From positions 1 through 64,000 of the forward strand of contig NZ_AJLT01000003.1 in NCBI RefSeq assembly GCF_000258765.1: a stretch of 64,000 nucleotides of DNA, given 5' to 3'. This DNA comes from Gillisia marina (lineage in GTDB: Bacteria > Bacteroidota > Bacteroidia > Flavobacteriales > Flavobacteriaceae). Below are positions 56,515 to 64,000 of the stretch, piece after piece; position 1 is the stretch's first letter; each line of letters opens with the position of its first letter. The position numbers were made by a program, and so were the translations under genes. The notes beneath the pieces are model-generated. The model saw only the letters and a list, made by a program, of their open reading frames with translations, had not been told where the DNA came from and did not search any database.

Positions 56515-56544
56515 AACCCGTTTATTAAAATAAACGGGTTTTTT
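56515..56544 (+). terminator. Strong plus-strand terminator
   Basis: The ten-base-pair stem AACCCGTTTA/TAAACGGGTT (56515-56524 with 56531-56540) closes a six-base loop and runs into six T (56539-56544). It has no long gene immediately upstream on that strand, which implies a short transcript across 56449-56502. Confidence 0.85.
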
Positions 56545-56673
56545 ATTATTTATAAAAACAAATATATATAATATGAAATTTGTTTTTCAAATCTTTGCTT
56601 GAAATAAAATCCAATTTGTAAACACTTTGTGTTAATAAACAGATTTCTAATTCTATTTATTAGGTTGAAAACC

Positions 56674-57895
56674 TTATTCCTTCTCCTCGATCTCTTCGTA
56701 TTCCGGGTAAAGAAGGTTGTTATAAGGGAATCTGGAAAGATGTATTTTTCGAACGGTATTATATACTTTTTTCTTAAAGTCTTCAATATTATCTTTATTC
56801 AAAGCTGAAATGAATAATACGTTATCTCCCATTCTATTCATCCATGTGCGTTTCCATTCTTCCAGAGAATAATTGGCCTTTGTATGTTCGGTGATTAAAT
56901 CATCCTCTTCAATTTTTTTCTTCGACGAACGCATCAATTTTGTTGAAAACCATTATAGTGGGCTTGTTATTGCTCTTTATATCTGCCAAGGTTTGGTTCA
57001 CAGATTCTATGTGATCTTCAAAATTTGGATGGGAAATATCTACTACATGTAATAATAAATCGGCTTCCCGAACTTCGTCTAATGTAGATTTAAAAGATTC
57101 TACCAATTGTGTAGGAAGTTTTCTAATGAATCCAACTGTATCGGTTAATAAGAAAGGTAAATTTCTAATTACCACCTTTCTTACCGTGGTGTCTAATGTT
57201 GCAAATAACTTATTTTCAGCAAAGACTTCACTCTTGCTTATTACATTCATCAAAGTAGATTTCCCAACATTCGTATAACCTACAAGTGCTACACGAACCA
57301 TCGATCCTCGGTTTCCACGTTGTACGCCCATTTGCTTATCTATGGTCTCCAATTTCTTTTTAAGTAAAGAAATTTTATCACGTACAATACGTCTATCTGT
57401 TTCTATCTCTGTTTCCCCGGGACCACGCATTCCAATACCCCCACGCTGACGTTCCAAGTGAGTCCACATTCCGGCAAGTCTAGGCAATAGGTATTGATAT
57501 TGTGCCAACTCTACCTGAGTTCGTGAATTACTTGTTTGAGCTCTTTGCGCAAAAATATCTAAAATCAAATTTGTTCTATCCAAGATTTTACAATCCAAGA
57601 TCTTTTCTATATTCTTTTGCTGTGCAGGAGAAAGTTCATCATCAAAAATGGCGGTCTTTACATCGTTAGCCTGAATAAAAGCTCTTACATCTTCGATCTT
57701 TCCGGTTCCAATAAAAGTCTTTGGATTCGGCTTTTCCATTTTCTGAGTAAACCGCTTTAAAACCTCACCACCGGCCGTATATGTTAAAAACTCAAGTTCG
57801 TCTAAATATTCATTTAGTTTATCTTCACTCTGCTGTTGAGTCACAACCCCAATAAGCACAGCTTTTTCGTATGTTAAATCAGTCTTATCTATCAT
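56674..57895 (-). pseudogene. hflX: Ribosome-associated GTPase HflX, frame broken in an A7 run
   Basis: A GTPase that binds the large ribosomal subunit and rescues stalled or hibernating ribosomes. The HflX N-terminal domain (GGEVLKRFTQ, PNPKTFIGTGKIE) is followed by the GTPase motifs: G1 GYTNVGKS, G3 DTVG and G4 NKID. The frame breaks at 56913-56919 (seven T, A7 in the coding strand); with six, AFVEEKIEEDDLI continues and reaches G5 (FISALN), giving 406 residues. The start at 57895 is chosen because family members begin near MIDKTD. Probable error rather than a dead gene. Confidence 0.9.
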
Positions 57896-57900
57896 AATCA

Positions 57901-57908
57901 CAAAGTTA
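57901..57908 (-). promoter_or_regulatory. -7-like box close to the hflX start
   Basis: TAACTTTG on the minus strand matches TAnnTTTG five bases before the ATG at 57895, which would give a nearly leaderless message. No -33 element at ideal spacing is seen. Confidence 0.3.
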
Positions 57909-58001
57909 CACAATAGATCTCAACTGAAATCCTAGAGTGCTTTATTCAACAAAAAATTAACTATTTGAAGATTATTTTAAAAAGAATTGTTGCTTCATTT
58001 A

Positions 58002-58092
58002 ATGTCATCCCGACCTAAGGAGGGATCTCTAATACCAAAGTTTCTGCTACATTGAGATCCTTCAGTTCGCTATGCTTCCTTCAGGATGGCAT
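58002..58092. repeat. 91-base nested inverted repeat element
   Basis: In the 326-base gene-free stretch upstream of hflX, outer ends ATGTCATCC and GGATGGCAT are complementary with one G-U type mismatch, and an inner pair GGATCTC/GAGATCC (58023-58029 and 58054-58060) nests within. It has no ORF and is GC-richer than its flanks. This is the form of the dispersed hairpin repeats seen in Flavobacteria. Confidence 0.55.
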
Positions 58093-58129
58093 TCTAAATA
58101 AAAATTGAATTCCAGAATCGTATTAAATC

Positions 58130-58159
58130 AAAAAATCCGGAGCAATAAATGCTCCGGAT
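58130..58159 (-). terminator. Terminator of the DUF3078 gene
   Basis: The nine-base-pair stem ATCCGGAGC/GCTCCGGAT closes a seven-base loop and is followed on the minus strand by six T, 63 bases past the DUF3078 stop. It may end the sufE-to-DUF3078 transcript. Confidence 0.82.
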
Positions 58160-58188
58160 CTTAATTATATAACATCACATTTCGACAG

Positions 58189-58215
58189 GCTCAATGTGAC
58201 AAGCTCAATGTGACA
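58189..58215. repeat. Two tandem 13-base repeats
   Basis: GCTCAATGTGACA occurs at 58189-58201 and again at 58203-58215, one base apart, just after the DUF3078 stop on the minus strand. They look like slipped copies at the edge of an intergenic repeat. Confidence 0.5.
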
Positions 58216-58221
58216 GAATTT

Positions 58222-59121
58222 TTAAAACTTATGGTTGATTCCTAGTCCGAATACTTCTCTAATTTGAAAAGCGCCAACAGTGTTGTCGTCGTAAATTGCT
58301 TGGAAAATCACATTAGCTGAAAGGTATTTATTAATGCTCATTTCTACATTTAGCAAATAATCGATATCTACATTCCCAGGTTTATCCAAATAATTAGAGT
58401 ATAAATTCAACGTATGTTCTGCAGTTACATTTTCCAATAAAAACATTTTAGCATATACTCCTACAGATGCTCCAAACTCGAATCTGGTAGCTTTTCCTTC
58501 ATCTACGCCAAAATAATCTCCATCCACATAACCAGGAACACTAGTGAACTTATCATCTACAAAGATAAGTCTGGCTGTAGCCGGAGCGATATTCACGCTT
58601 AAATGTTCGTTATATTTCCAAAGCAAACCTGGACCCGTTTGTAAATATCCGGGAGATAAAAAGTGAGTAGTTTCTGTTCTAATGGTTTCACCTGTTTCAG
58701 CATCCTCGCTAAATTCATAGCCTTTGGTCATTTGAGATCTGAAATTCAAAAAATAAGAATAATACCATTTTGATTCTTGGATCTGTTTTCCTGCAATAGA
58801 ATTCAATTCTATTCTATCACTCGTTTTTCTCGCAAATTCGTCGTCCTTCAATTTAGTAAGACCATAATTTGCCAGGATTCTATTATCCCAAGTAAAGTCA
58901 TTCATTCTATAATTGAAATCGTAATTCAGGGTTAAATTCCCTGCAATACTTGAAGTTCCCCCACCGGTCCACTCTTTGTTGAAAGCAGACTGATTCAATA
59001 ACAATTGAATTGTTCCATTTTTAGACCACCCATTTGGCGGTGTGTCTTGTTCTTTTTTGTCTTGAGCATTTACAGTTGAAGCAGTAACAAACACTGCTAA
59101 AGCAAGTAATAATTTCTTCAT
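58222..59121 (-). CDS. DUF3078 outer-membrane protein
   Basis: A 299-residue exported protein of the Bacteroidota family DUF3078. The signal peptide (1-19, ending TVNAQ) begins at the ATG at 59121; a longer frame from 59166 lies in the DUF2480 gene and is rejected. The mature part has GWSKNGTIQLLLNQSAFNKEW and many barrel-like strands ending LGINHKF with a terminal Phe. Function unknown. It starts five bases after the DUF2480 stop and is the last gene of the group. Confidence 0.85.
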   Translation of the reverse strand: MKKLLLALAVFVTASTVNAQDKKEQDTPPNGWSKNGTIQLLLNQSAFNKEWTGGGTSSIAGNLTLNYDFNYRMNDFTWDNRILANYGLTKLKDDEFARKTSDRIELNSIAGKQIQESKWYYSYFLNFRSQMTKGYEFSEDAETGETIRTETTHFLSPGYLQTGPGLLWKYNEHLSVNIAPATARLIFVDDKFTSVPGYVDGDYFGVDEGKATRFEFGASVGVYAKMFLLENVTAEHTLNLYSNYLDKPGNVDIDYLLNVEMSINKYLSANVIFQAIYDDNTVGAFQIREVFGLGINHKF

Positions 59122-59126
59122 TCTAT

Positions 59127-59639
59127 CTAAGCGTTTTTGTTTTTGAATAATGGTACAGAAGAGCAAGCTTCCCCATATAAGATACTTTTTGCAACAGGTT
59201 GCAATTTTTCAATCAATAATAAATAAGCGTTTTTTGGCACTGGTTTATGAGCGCAACCTTTTACAATAACTGGTTTTCCTTTTAAATTTGAAACATCTAA
59301 ATCTTTAATGATTTCAGTATAAAGAATAGATTCCAAGGTTTCTAAATCTCCGGTTACTACTTTTTTCGCGATAGGATTTAAATATGTGGAAAGCAGCATA
59401 TAAGCCCAGGCAGGGATTATAGCATCGGTAGAGCAGGTTAGAGCTACAAATTTATCTTGATACTGGCTCCAATCGTGTGCTAGTGCCTTTTCTCTAAAGA
59501 CAGTTTCTCTTAATACTAAACCTTCCAATAACCAATCTTTAATGTCAAATAACACGCGCTCTCCCTGCGGATAGAAATCTTCCAGATCAAAGGTTACTAA
59601 CTTGCTATTCGCAACTCTATTTATAATTTCTGTAGACAT
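59127..59639 (-). CDS. DUF2480 family protein
   Basis: A 170-residue cytosolic protein of the Bacteroidota family DUF2480. Typical stretches are NRVANSKLVTFDLEDFYP near the start, KDWLLEGLVLRE, and VIVKGCAHKPVPKNAY with a conserved Cys and His. Function unknown. Its position after the suf genes recurs in relatives and suggests a link to iron-sulfur work, which is inference. Confidence 0.83.
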   Translation of the reverse strand: MSTEIINRVANSKLVTFDLEDFYPQGERVLFDIKDWLLEGLVLRETVFREKALAHDWSQYQDKFVALTCSTDAIIPAWAYMLLSTYLNPIAKKVVTGDLETLESILYTEIIKDLDVSNLKGKPVIVKGCAHKPVPKNAYLLLIEKLQPVAKSILYGEACSSVPLFKNKNA

Positions 59640-59774
59640 GGTCTTTATTATGAAATTCTATATTTAAAATAAATGAAAAATGAGCTATCGGTAAAAACCT
59701 GAAAATAAATTTCCCCAAGATTAGCGTGAGGTAATATTTTTAAAATTCAGGCTTGGTGATGCGCCTAATTAATG

Positions 59775-60098
59775 TTAGAGCATCCCTAATTCTAGCTTTG
59801 CCTCTTCACTCATTAGATCTTGTGTCCAAGGTGGATCGAAAGTAATTTCAACCTCACAGTCATTCACAGAATCTATAGACTTTACTTTATCTTCTACTTC
59901 TTTAGGTAAGGTTTCTGCAACAGGGCAGTTAGGCGTAGTAAGGGTCATTAGGATTTTTACATCGTAATCTGTATTTACCATCACATCGTAGATAAGTCCC
60001 AACTCGTAAATATCTACAGGAATTTCCGGATCGTAAATTGTTTTTATAACTCGTACTATTTTTTCACCCAATTCCTGAGTGTTTATTTCTGTTTCCAT
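59775..60098 (-). CDS. SUF-associated DUF59/MIP18 protein (SufT-like)
   Basis: A 107-residue protein of the MIP18/DUF59 family, which helps mature iron-sulfur proteins. Marks are TIYDPEIPVDIYELGLIYDV (19-38), the conserved cysteine in LTTPNCPVAETLP, and EITFDPPWTQDLMSEEAK. It begins one base after sufE ends, so the two are translated together. No ATPase domain, so it is not Mrp. Confidence 0.88.
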   Translation of the reverse strand: METEINTQELGEKIVRVIKTIYDPEIPVDIYELGLIYDVMVNTDYDVKILMTLTTPNCPVAETLPKEVEDKVKSIDSVNDCEVEITFDPPWTQDLMSEEAKLELGML

Positions 60099-60099
60099 C

Positions 60100-60522
60100 T
60101 TAATCTAATTGCGTTTGGTATGCGATTGCATACATTTTTAATTGCTTGATCATACTAACCAAACCATTTGCTCTGGTAGGCGAAAGGTGTTCTTTCAGCC
60201 CTATTTCATCTATAAACTTAGTGTCGGCATCTAAAATATCTGTAGGATGCTGATTGGAATATGCGCGGATAAGAATTGCTACAATTCCTTTGGTAATAAT
60301 AGCATCACTATCTGCTGTAAAAGCAAGTTTATCTCCTTCTAATACGGCATGAACCCAAACTTTACTTTGACAACCTTTTATTAAATTCTCGTCAACTTTA
60401 TATTTTTCGTCTATTAAAGGCAACGACTTTCCTAGCTCGATCATATATTCATAACGTTGCATCCAGTCGTCGAACATAGAAAATTCATCTACGATCTCCT
60501 CTTGTATTTCCTTTATTGTCAT
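60100..60522 (-). CDS. sufE: Cysteine desulfuration protein SufE
   Basis: A 140-residue sulfur-transfer protein that takes persulfide from SufS and passes it to the SufBCD scaffold. The acceptor cysteine is in NLIKGCQSKVWVHA near residue 50. Start at 60522 (MTIKEIQEEIVDEF) is chosen over the ATG at 60540 because that ATG overlaps the -7 box. It heads a group with the SufT-like gene. Confidence 0.92.
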   Translation of the reverse strand: MTIKEIQEEIVDEFSMFDDWMQRYEYMIELGKSLPLIDEKYKVDENLIKGCQSKVWVHAVLEGDKLAFTADSDAIITKGIVAILIRAYSNQHPTDILDADTKFIDEIGLKEHLSPTRANGLVSMIKQLKMYAIAYQTQLD

Positions 60523-60537
60523 TCCTGTAATTTTATG

Positions 60538-60568
60538 CAAAAGTACAATAACAAGTTTTGCTATTCAA
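60538..60568 (-). promoter_or_regulatory. Predicted promoter of sufE
   Basis: On the minus strand TACTTTTG (60538-60545) matches TAnnTTTG and TTG (60566-60568) lies 20 bases upstream at the -33 place, inside the end of the preceding gene. The leader to the ATG at 60522 would be about nine bases. Confidence 0.6.
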
Positions 60569-60992
60569 CTGTTTCTCCCAATCTTAGTATAGCTTTAACC
60601 AATGGTTTTAAAGCTGAAGGAGGATTGCCATGATCGAAAGAATTAGACTTATAAACTTCGTCTCCAACCTTAATAGTTAGAATTGCATGAGCAGCTCCAT
60701 CAAAAGTCCTTTTATCACTTGGTGGTTTTAATTTATGGATGTTAGGAACATCTACTTCTTTCATTTTATCCATTAAATTCTCCCAATCTTTAGACGTCAT
60801 TTTTTCTGAAGTCTTAGTCTCTGTGCCCATATTTTTAACCACCTTGATGTCTTCCTTATTAAGTGTGTAATTCGCTCTGGAACCACGAGTGATCATTTCG
60901 TAGGTGAAGCTGATATCTTTATCCTGATCCTTATTTTGAGAACAGGTTTCAGCCATTAGTATGGGGAATAGAAGTACGAGTATAAATTTCAT
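60561..60992 (-). CDS. Hypothetical exported protein, possible lipoprotein
   Basis: A 143-residue protein with an N-terminal hydrophobic signal (FILVLLFPILMAETC); Cys17 might be lipidated, though AETC departs from the usual lipobox. The mature region is charged (KEDIKVVKNM, DKMKEVDVPNIHKL) with the alternating GDEVYKSNSFDHGNPP near the end. No family recognised. It lies between sufS and sufE on the same strand, but the large gaps and the sufE promoter suggest it is not needed for the suf pathway. Confidence 0.65.
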   Translation of the reverse strand: MKFILVLLFPILMAETCSQNKDQDKDISFTYEMITRGSRANYTLNKEDIKVVKNMGTETKTSEKMTSKDWENLMDKMKEVDVPNIHKLKPPSDKRTFDGAAHAILTIKVGDEVYKSNSFDHGNPPSALKPLVKAILRLGETVE

Positions 60993-61148
60993 AGTATTAG
61001 ATTTTGAGTAGAATCGGTTTAAATTGAAAAGGTAAAATACGAAAACTTAAGACGTTTGATTAACGCTATTTAAATATTTTAGAACAGATGATTTTAAACT
61101 CTTAGCAGAGGTAGGGAAATATACTTCCGAATTTGAATGTAATCAGTA

Positions 61149-62387
61149 CTATTGAAGCATCATTTTCGCCTTTTTGATAGCAGCAATAAAAAGATCTACT
61201 TCTTCAAAAGTGTTATAAAAAGAGAAGCTTGCACGAACAGTTCCTGGAATATTATAGAAGTCCATGATCGGCTGCGCACAGTGATGACCGGTTCTAACAG
61301 CAATTCCTAATTTATCTACGATAGTACCGATATCGTAAGGATGAAGTCCTTCAATATTGAAGGAAATTACAGCAGTTTTTTCTTCTGAGGTCCCATAGAT
61401 TTTTACTCCTTCAATCTCTAGTAAGCACTTGGTTGCATATGCTAACAATTGCTCCTCGTAAGTTGCAATATTTTTGAAGCCAACTTCATTCATGTAATCC
61501 AAAGCAGCACCAAAAGCAATTCCTCCACAAATGTTGGGAGTTCCTGCTTCAAATTTATGTGGAAGTTCTGCATAGGTGGTTTTTTCAAAAGAAACCGTCG
61601 CTATCATTTCGCCGCCACCTTGATAAGGAGGCAATTTATTTAACCACTTTTCCTTTCCGAATAATATTCCGACTCCTGTTGGACCGCACATTTTATGTGC
61701 AGACACCACGTAGAAATCTACATCTAAAGCTTGCAAATCTGCTTTAATGTGCGGGGCTGCTTGAGCGCCATCTACTAGAACAGCAGCACCAACTTTGTGA
61801 GCAGCTTCAATTATTTCTTCAATAGGGTTCACGGTTCCAAGTGCATTGGAAACATGATTTACAAATACCATTTTCGTATTAGGAGAAAGCAAATCCTGAT
61901 AAGCTTCCATATCTAATTCTCCTTCGTGATTCATAGGAATCACTTTTAAAGAAGCGCCTGTTTTTTCACAAAGCATTTGCCAAGGCACAATATTAGAATG
62001 ATGTTCTAATGCAGAAACTACTACTTCATCTCCTTTTTGTAACTCTTGAGCAAAACCATTTGCTATTAAATTAATTCCATGCGTAGTCCCGGAAGTAAAG
62101 ATAATCTCGTGAGAATTAGCAACATTAAAATGCTGCTGAATCTTTTTTCTTGCAGTTTCGTATTTATCTGTAGCTTCTTGAGAAAGGCTATGCACTCCTC
62201 TATGAATATTCGCGTTATAACTGGAATAATAATCCACAATTACATCTATTACCTGTTGTGGTGTTTGAGAAGTAGCTGCATTATCCAAATACACCAAAGG
62301 GTAGCCGTTCACTTTCCTTTTTAAAATAGGGAAGTCCAAACGGATCTTTTCGATGTCTAAGGGTATTTTATTTGCAACAACTTTCAT
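61149..62387 (-). CDS. sufS: Cysteine desulfurase SufS
   Basis: A 412-residue PLP enzyme that draws sulfur from cysteine for iron-sulfur cluster assembly. The cofactor lysine is Lys232 in VSAHKMCGPTGVG, the persulfide cysteine is Cys370 in RTGHHCAQPIM (the short-loop SufS/group II form), and LEHHSNIVPW binds PLP. Normal length. Follows sufD by 48 bases on the same strand. Confidence 0.96.
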   Translation of the reverse strand: MKVVANKIPLDIEKIRLDFPILKRKVNGYPLVYLDNAATSQTPQQVIDVIVDYYSSYNANIHRGVHSLSQEATDKYETARKKIQQHFNVANSHEIIFTSGTTHGINLIANGFAQELQKGDEVVVSALEHHSNIVPWQMLCEKTGASLKVIPMNHEGELDMEAYQDLLSPNTKMVFVNHVSNALGTVNPIEEIIEAAHKVGAAVLVDGAQAAPHIKADLQALDVDFYVVSAHKMCGPTGVGILFGKEKWLNKLPPYQGGGEMIATVSFEKTTYAELPHKFEAGTPNICGGIAFGAALDYMNEVGFKNIATYEEQLLAYATKCLLEIEGVKIYGTSEEKTAVISFNIEGLHPYDIGTIVDKLGIAVRTGHHCAQPIMDFYNIPGTVRASFSFYNTFEEVDLFIAAIKKAKMMLQ

Positions 62388-62435
62388 ACAGAGTACAATT
62401 TAGCTTGAGAAATAATTATTTGAAGGGTTTAAGAA

Positions 62436-63751
62436 CTAAAGGTCATATCCTAAATTCACACCTAATTTAAGTGCTATTTGATGTGTAATTCTCTTTTTGA
62501 TCTCAGGAATTTTCACACTTTCCATTACGTTATTTGCAAAGGCATACATTAAAAGGGCACGAGCTTCTTTTAACGGAATTCCTCTAGAACGCAAGTAGAA
62601 CAAAGATTCTTCATCTAATTGTCCAATAGTACAACCATGACTACATTTAACATCATCTGCAAAAATCTCCAGCTGAGGTTTAGAGTTGATAGTTGCTTTA
62701 TCGTCCATTAAAATATTATTGTTGGACTGAAATGCGTTAATTTTTTGTGCTTCTTTATCTACCATAACCCTTCCGTTGAAAACTCCAACTGAATTATCGG
62801 CAAAGATGCCTTTATAATCCTGATGACTTTCACAATTAGGGGAAGTATGGTGTACAAGCGTGTTGTGATCTACATGCTGTTTTCCTTCAATAATCGTGAT
62901 TCCTTTTAAAGTAGATTCAGATCGCTCTCCTTTTTGATAGAAATTTAAATTATTTCGAGTCAATTTTCCGCCGAAAGAAAAGGTATGTAAAAAGCAATAA
63001 CTCTCTTCTTTCTGCTCCACAAAGGTATTGTCTATTAAAGAAGCAGAATCTCTGTCATTCTGAATCTTATAATAATCTACAATAGCTCTTTTTTCAGCAA
63101 AAACTTCGGTAACAGAATTCGTGAAAACAGGATGATCTGTTAAACTCTGATGTCTTTCAATAATTTGTACCTGAGAATTTTCCCCAACTACAATAAGATT
63201 TCTAGGCTGAACCAATAAAGCCGACTCATTCCCTGTTGAAAAATTGATTATTTGAATAGCTTATCTGCCGATTTGTTCTTGTGAATATGGATAAACGCAC
63301 CTTCTTTAGAAAAAGCAGTATTCAAAGCATTTAATCCGCTATTTTTTGGAACTATTTTGTTGAAATAATTCTCTATGATTGGCTTATACTTAGATTTTGA
63401 TAAAGCAGAAGACATCAAACAAACATCTATTTTATCGTGAGTGGTCTCCGATAAATGAGAGGAGTAGATCCCATCTATAAAAATCAATTTATAAGAATCT
63501 ATATCATGAATTAGATATTTCTTGATATCCTTATAATCTATAGCATCTTCCTTTTTTGGGAATACGCTATAATCATATTTTAATACCGAATTTAGGGAAG
63601 TGTATTTCCAGGCTTCATCTTTTTTAGATGGAAAGCCAAGGGTTTCAAATTCCTTGATGGCATCGCTTCTTAATTGATGTATATCTGTATCCACATCGAA
63701 AGCTTCTTCAAAAGCCATAAAAGAGGACAGTAATTTATCTTTTAATTCCAT
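62436..63751 (-). pseudogene. sufD: Fe-S cluster assembly protein SufD, one-base deletion
   Basis: A scaffold subunit of the SufBCD complex. The N-terminal part (63248-63751) contains KKDEAWKYTSL; the C-terminal part (62436-63215) has the SufBD beta-helix, GGKLTRNNL and the CSHGCTIGQLDEESLFYLRSRG motif. The frames join if one G (C in the coding strand) is added at 63259: KPIQIINFSTGNESALLVQPRNL then reads through and gives 438 residues, the usual SufD size. The gene is essential in related bacteria, so sequencing error is likely. Confidence 0.9.
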
Positions 63752-63799
63752 TTTTCGTTTCTTTAACTTGGTTAATAATCAGGCAACTTAAAAAAAGGT

Positions 63800-64000
63800 T
63801 TAAACCGATTTTTCTTGCTTCACCCAGTCATAACCTCTTTCTTCCAATTCGTAAGCCAATTCTTTTGTACCAGACTTTACAATTTTTCCATCTACCATAA
63901 CATGAACAAAATCTGGAACTATATAGTCCAATAAACGTTGGTAATGCGTAATTAACAACACAGCATTATCCTCGCTTCTTAATTTATTTACACCGTTCGC
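63800..64000 (-). CDS. sufC: Fe-S cluster assembly ATPase SufC (partial, C-terminal end)
   Basis: The last 66 residues of an ABC-type ATPase lie at the window edge, reading leftwards to a TAA at 63800-63802. [11 protein letters not shown] carries the H-loop histidine, and [27 protein letters not shown] is the typical SufC ending. The rest, including Walker A, is outside. It is upstream of sufD on the same strand, as in other suf operons. Confidence 0.92.
   Translation of the reverse strand, partial: ANGVNKLRSEDNAVLLITHYQRLLDYIVPDFVHVMVDGKIVKSGTKELAYELEERGYDWVKQEKSV

Noticed and set aside
56550-56786. A 78-codon minus-strand frame at the end of hflX
   Set aside because: It overlaps the hflX C-terminus in another frame and runs into AT-rich sequence; composition is typical of chance.

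Overview
The window is a chromosomal stretch of a low-GC member of the Bacteroidota, most likely a marine Flavobacteriaceae of the Gramella/Christiangramia type. Supporting signs are the Bacteroidota -7 promoter motif (TAnnTTTG) before several genes, few clear Shine-Dalgarno sites, families typical of the phylum (IPExxxVDY, DUF2480, DUF3078, DUF5689, a TonB-dependent receptor with an N-terminal carboxypeptidase-like domain, OmpA with thrombospondin type-3 repeats), and a tRNA-Ala without an encoded CCA. The genus is inference; the family is fairly safe. There is no phage, insertion sequence, rRNA or CRISPR array.

Layout. 1-10 kb: tRNA-Ala(GGC), an alpha/beta hydrolase, and an AddB-like nuclease and AddA-like helicase-nuclease separated by an OmpA porin and glycine C-acetyltransferase (kbl). 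10-20 kb: superoxide dismutase, purF, a PfkB sugar kinase, rnhA and purN facing the acpP-fabF-rnc-IPExxxVDY-pyk run. 20-32 kb: dinB, an NAD(P)-binding protein, a CYTH protein, a YciI-like lipoprotein, outer-membrane phospholipase A, isoaspartyl peptidase, 3-hydroxyanthranilate dioxygenase, an ALDH7-type dehydrogenase, a ParDE toxin-antitoxin pair, an exonuclease, a serine hydrolase, ogt and a CNNM/CorC transporter. 32-46 kb: an almost complete heme pathway, with hemA-C-D-E-(unknown)-F-(DUF2255)-B on the minus strand and, after a divergent AraC-type regulator, hemH, a MATE exporter, a sortilin-like propeller protein and hemJ. Only the glutamate-1-semialdehyde aminotransferase step is missing. 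46-57 kb: a histidine kinase, an enoyl-CoA hydratase, a radical SAM protein behind a large perfect inverted repeat, and a secreted endonuclease/phosphatase divergent from a TonB receptor plus DUF5689 lipoprotein. 57-64 kb: hflX, then sufC(partial)-sufD-sufS, a small exported protein, sufE, a SufT-like protein, DUF2480 and DUF3078.

The most striking overall property is that about eleven genes carry one-base frame breaks. Gains of one base fall in runs of 7-9 A or T (purF, hemC, radical SAM, TonB receptor, hflX). Losses fall in very short runs (3-hydroxyanthranilate dioxygenase, MATE, sortilin-like protein, sufD, hemD, one small membrane protein). In nearly every case one base restores a full-length family member of exactly the expected size, including genes expected to be essential. 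The simplest reading is uncorrected sequencing or assembly error. Slippage in the long A-runs is an alternative that cannot explain the short-run losses.

Candidates for undescribed biology are the 24-bp perfect inverted repeat that ends on the base before the radical SAM start codon, the receptor/DUF5689/nuclease locus (possible nucleic-acid or phosphoester scavenging), the unknown genes embedded in the heme operon, and a tiny hydrophobic ORF followed by a strong terminator in a 596-base gene-free stretch upstream of hflX's end.
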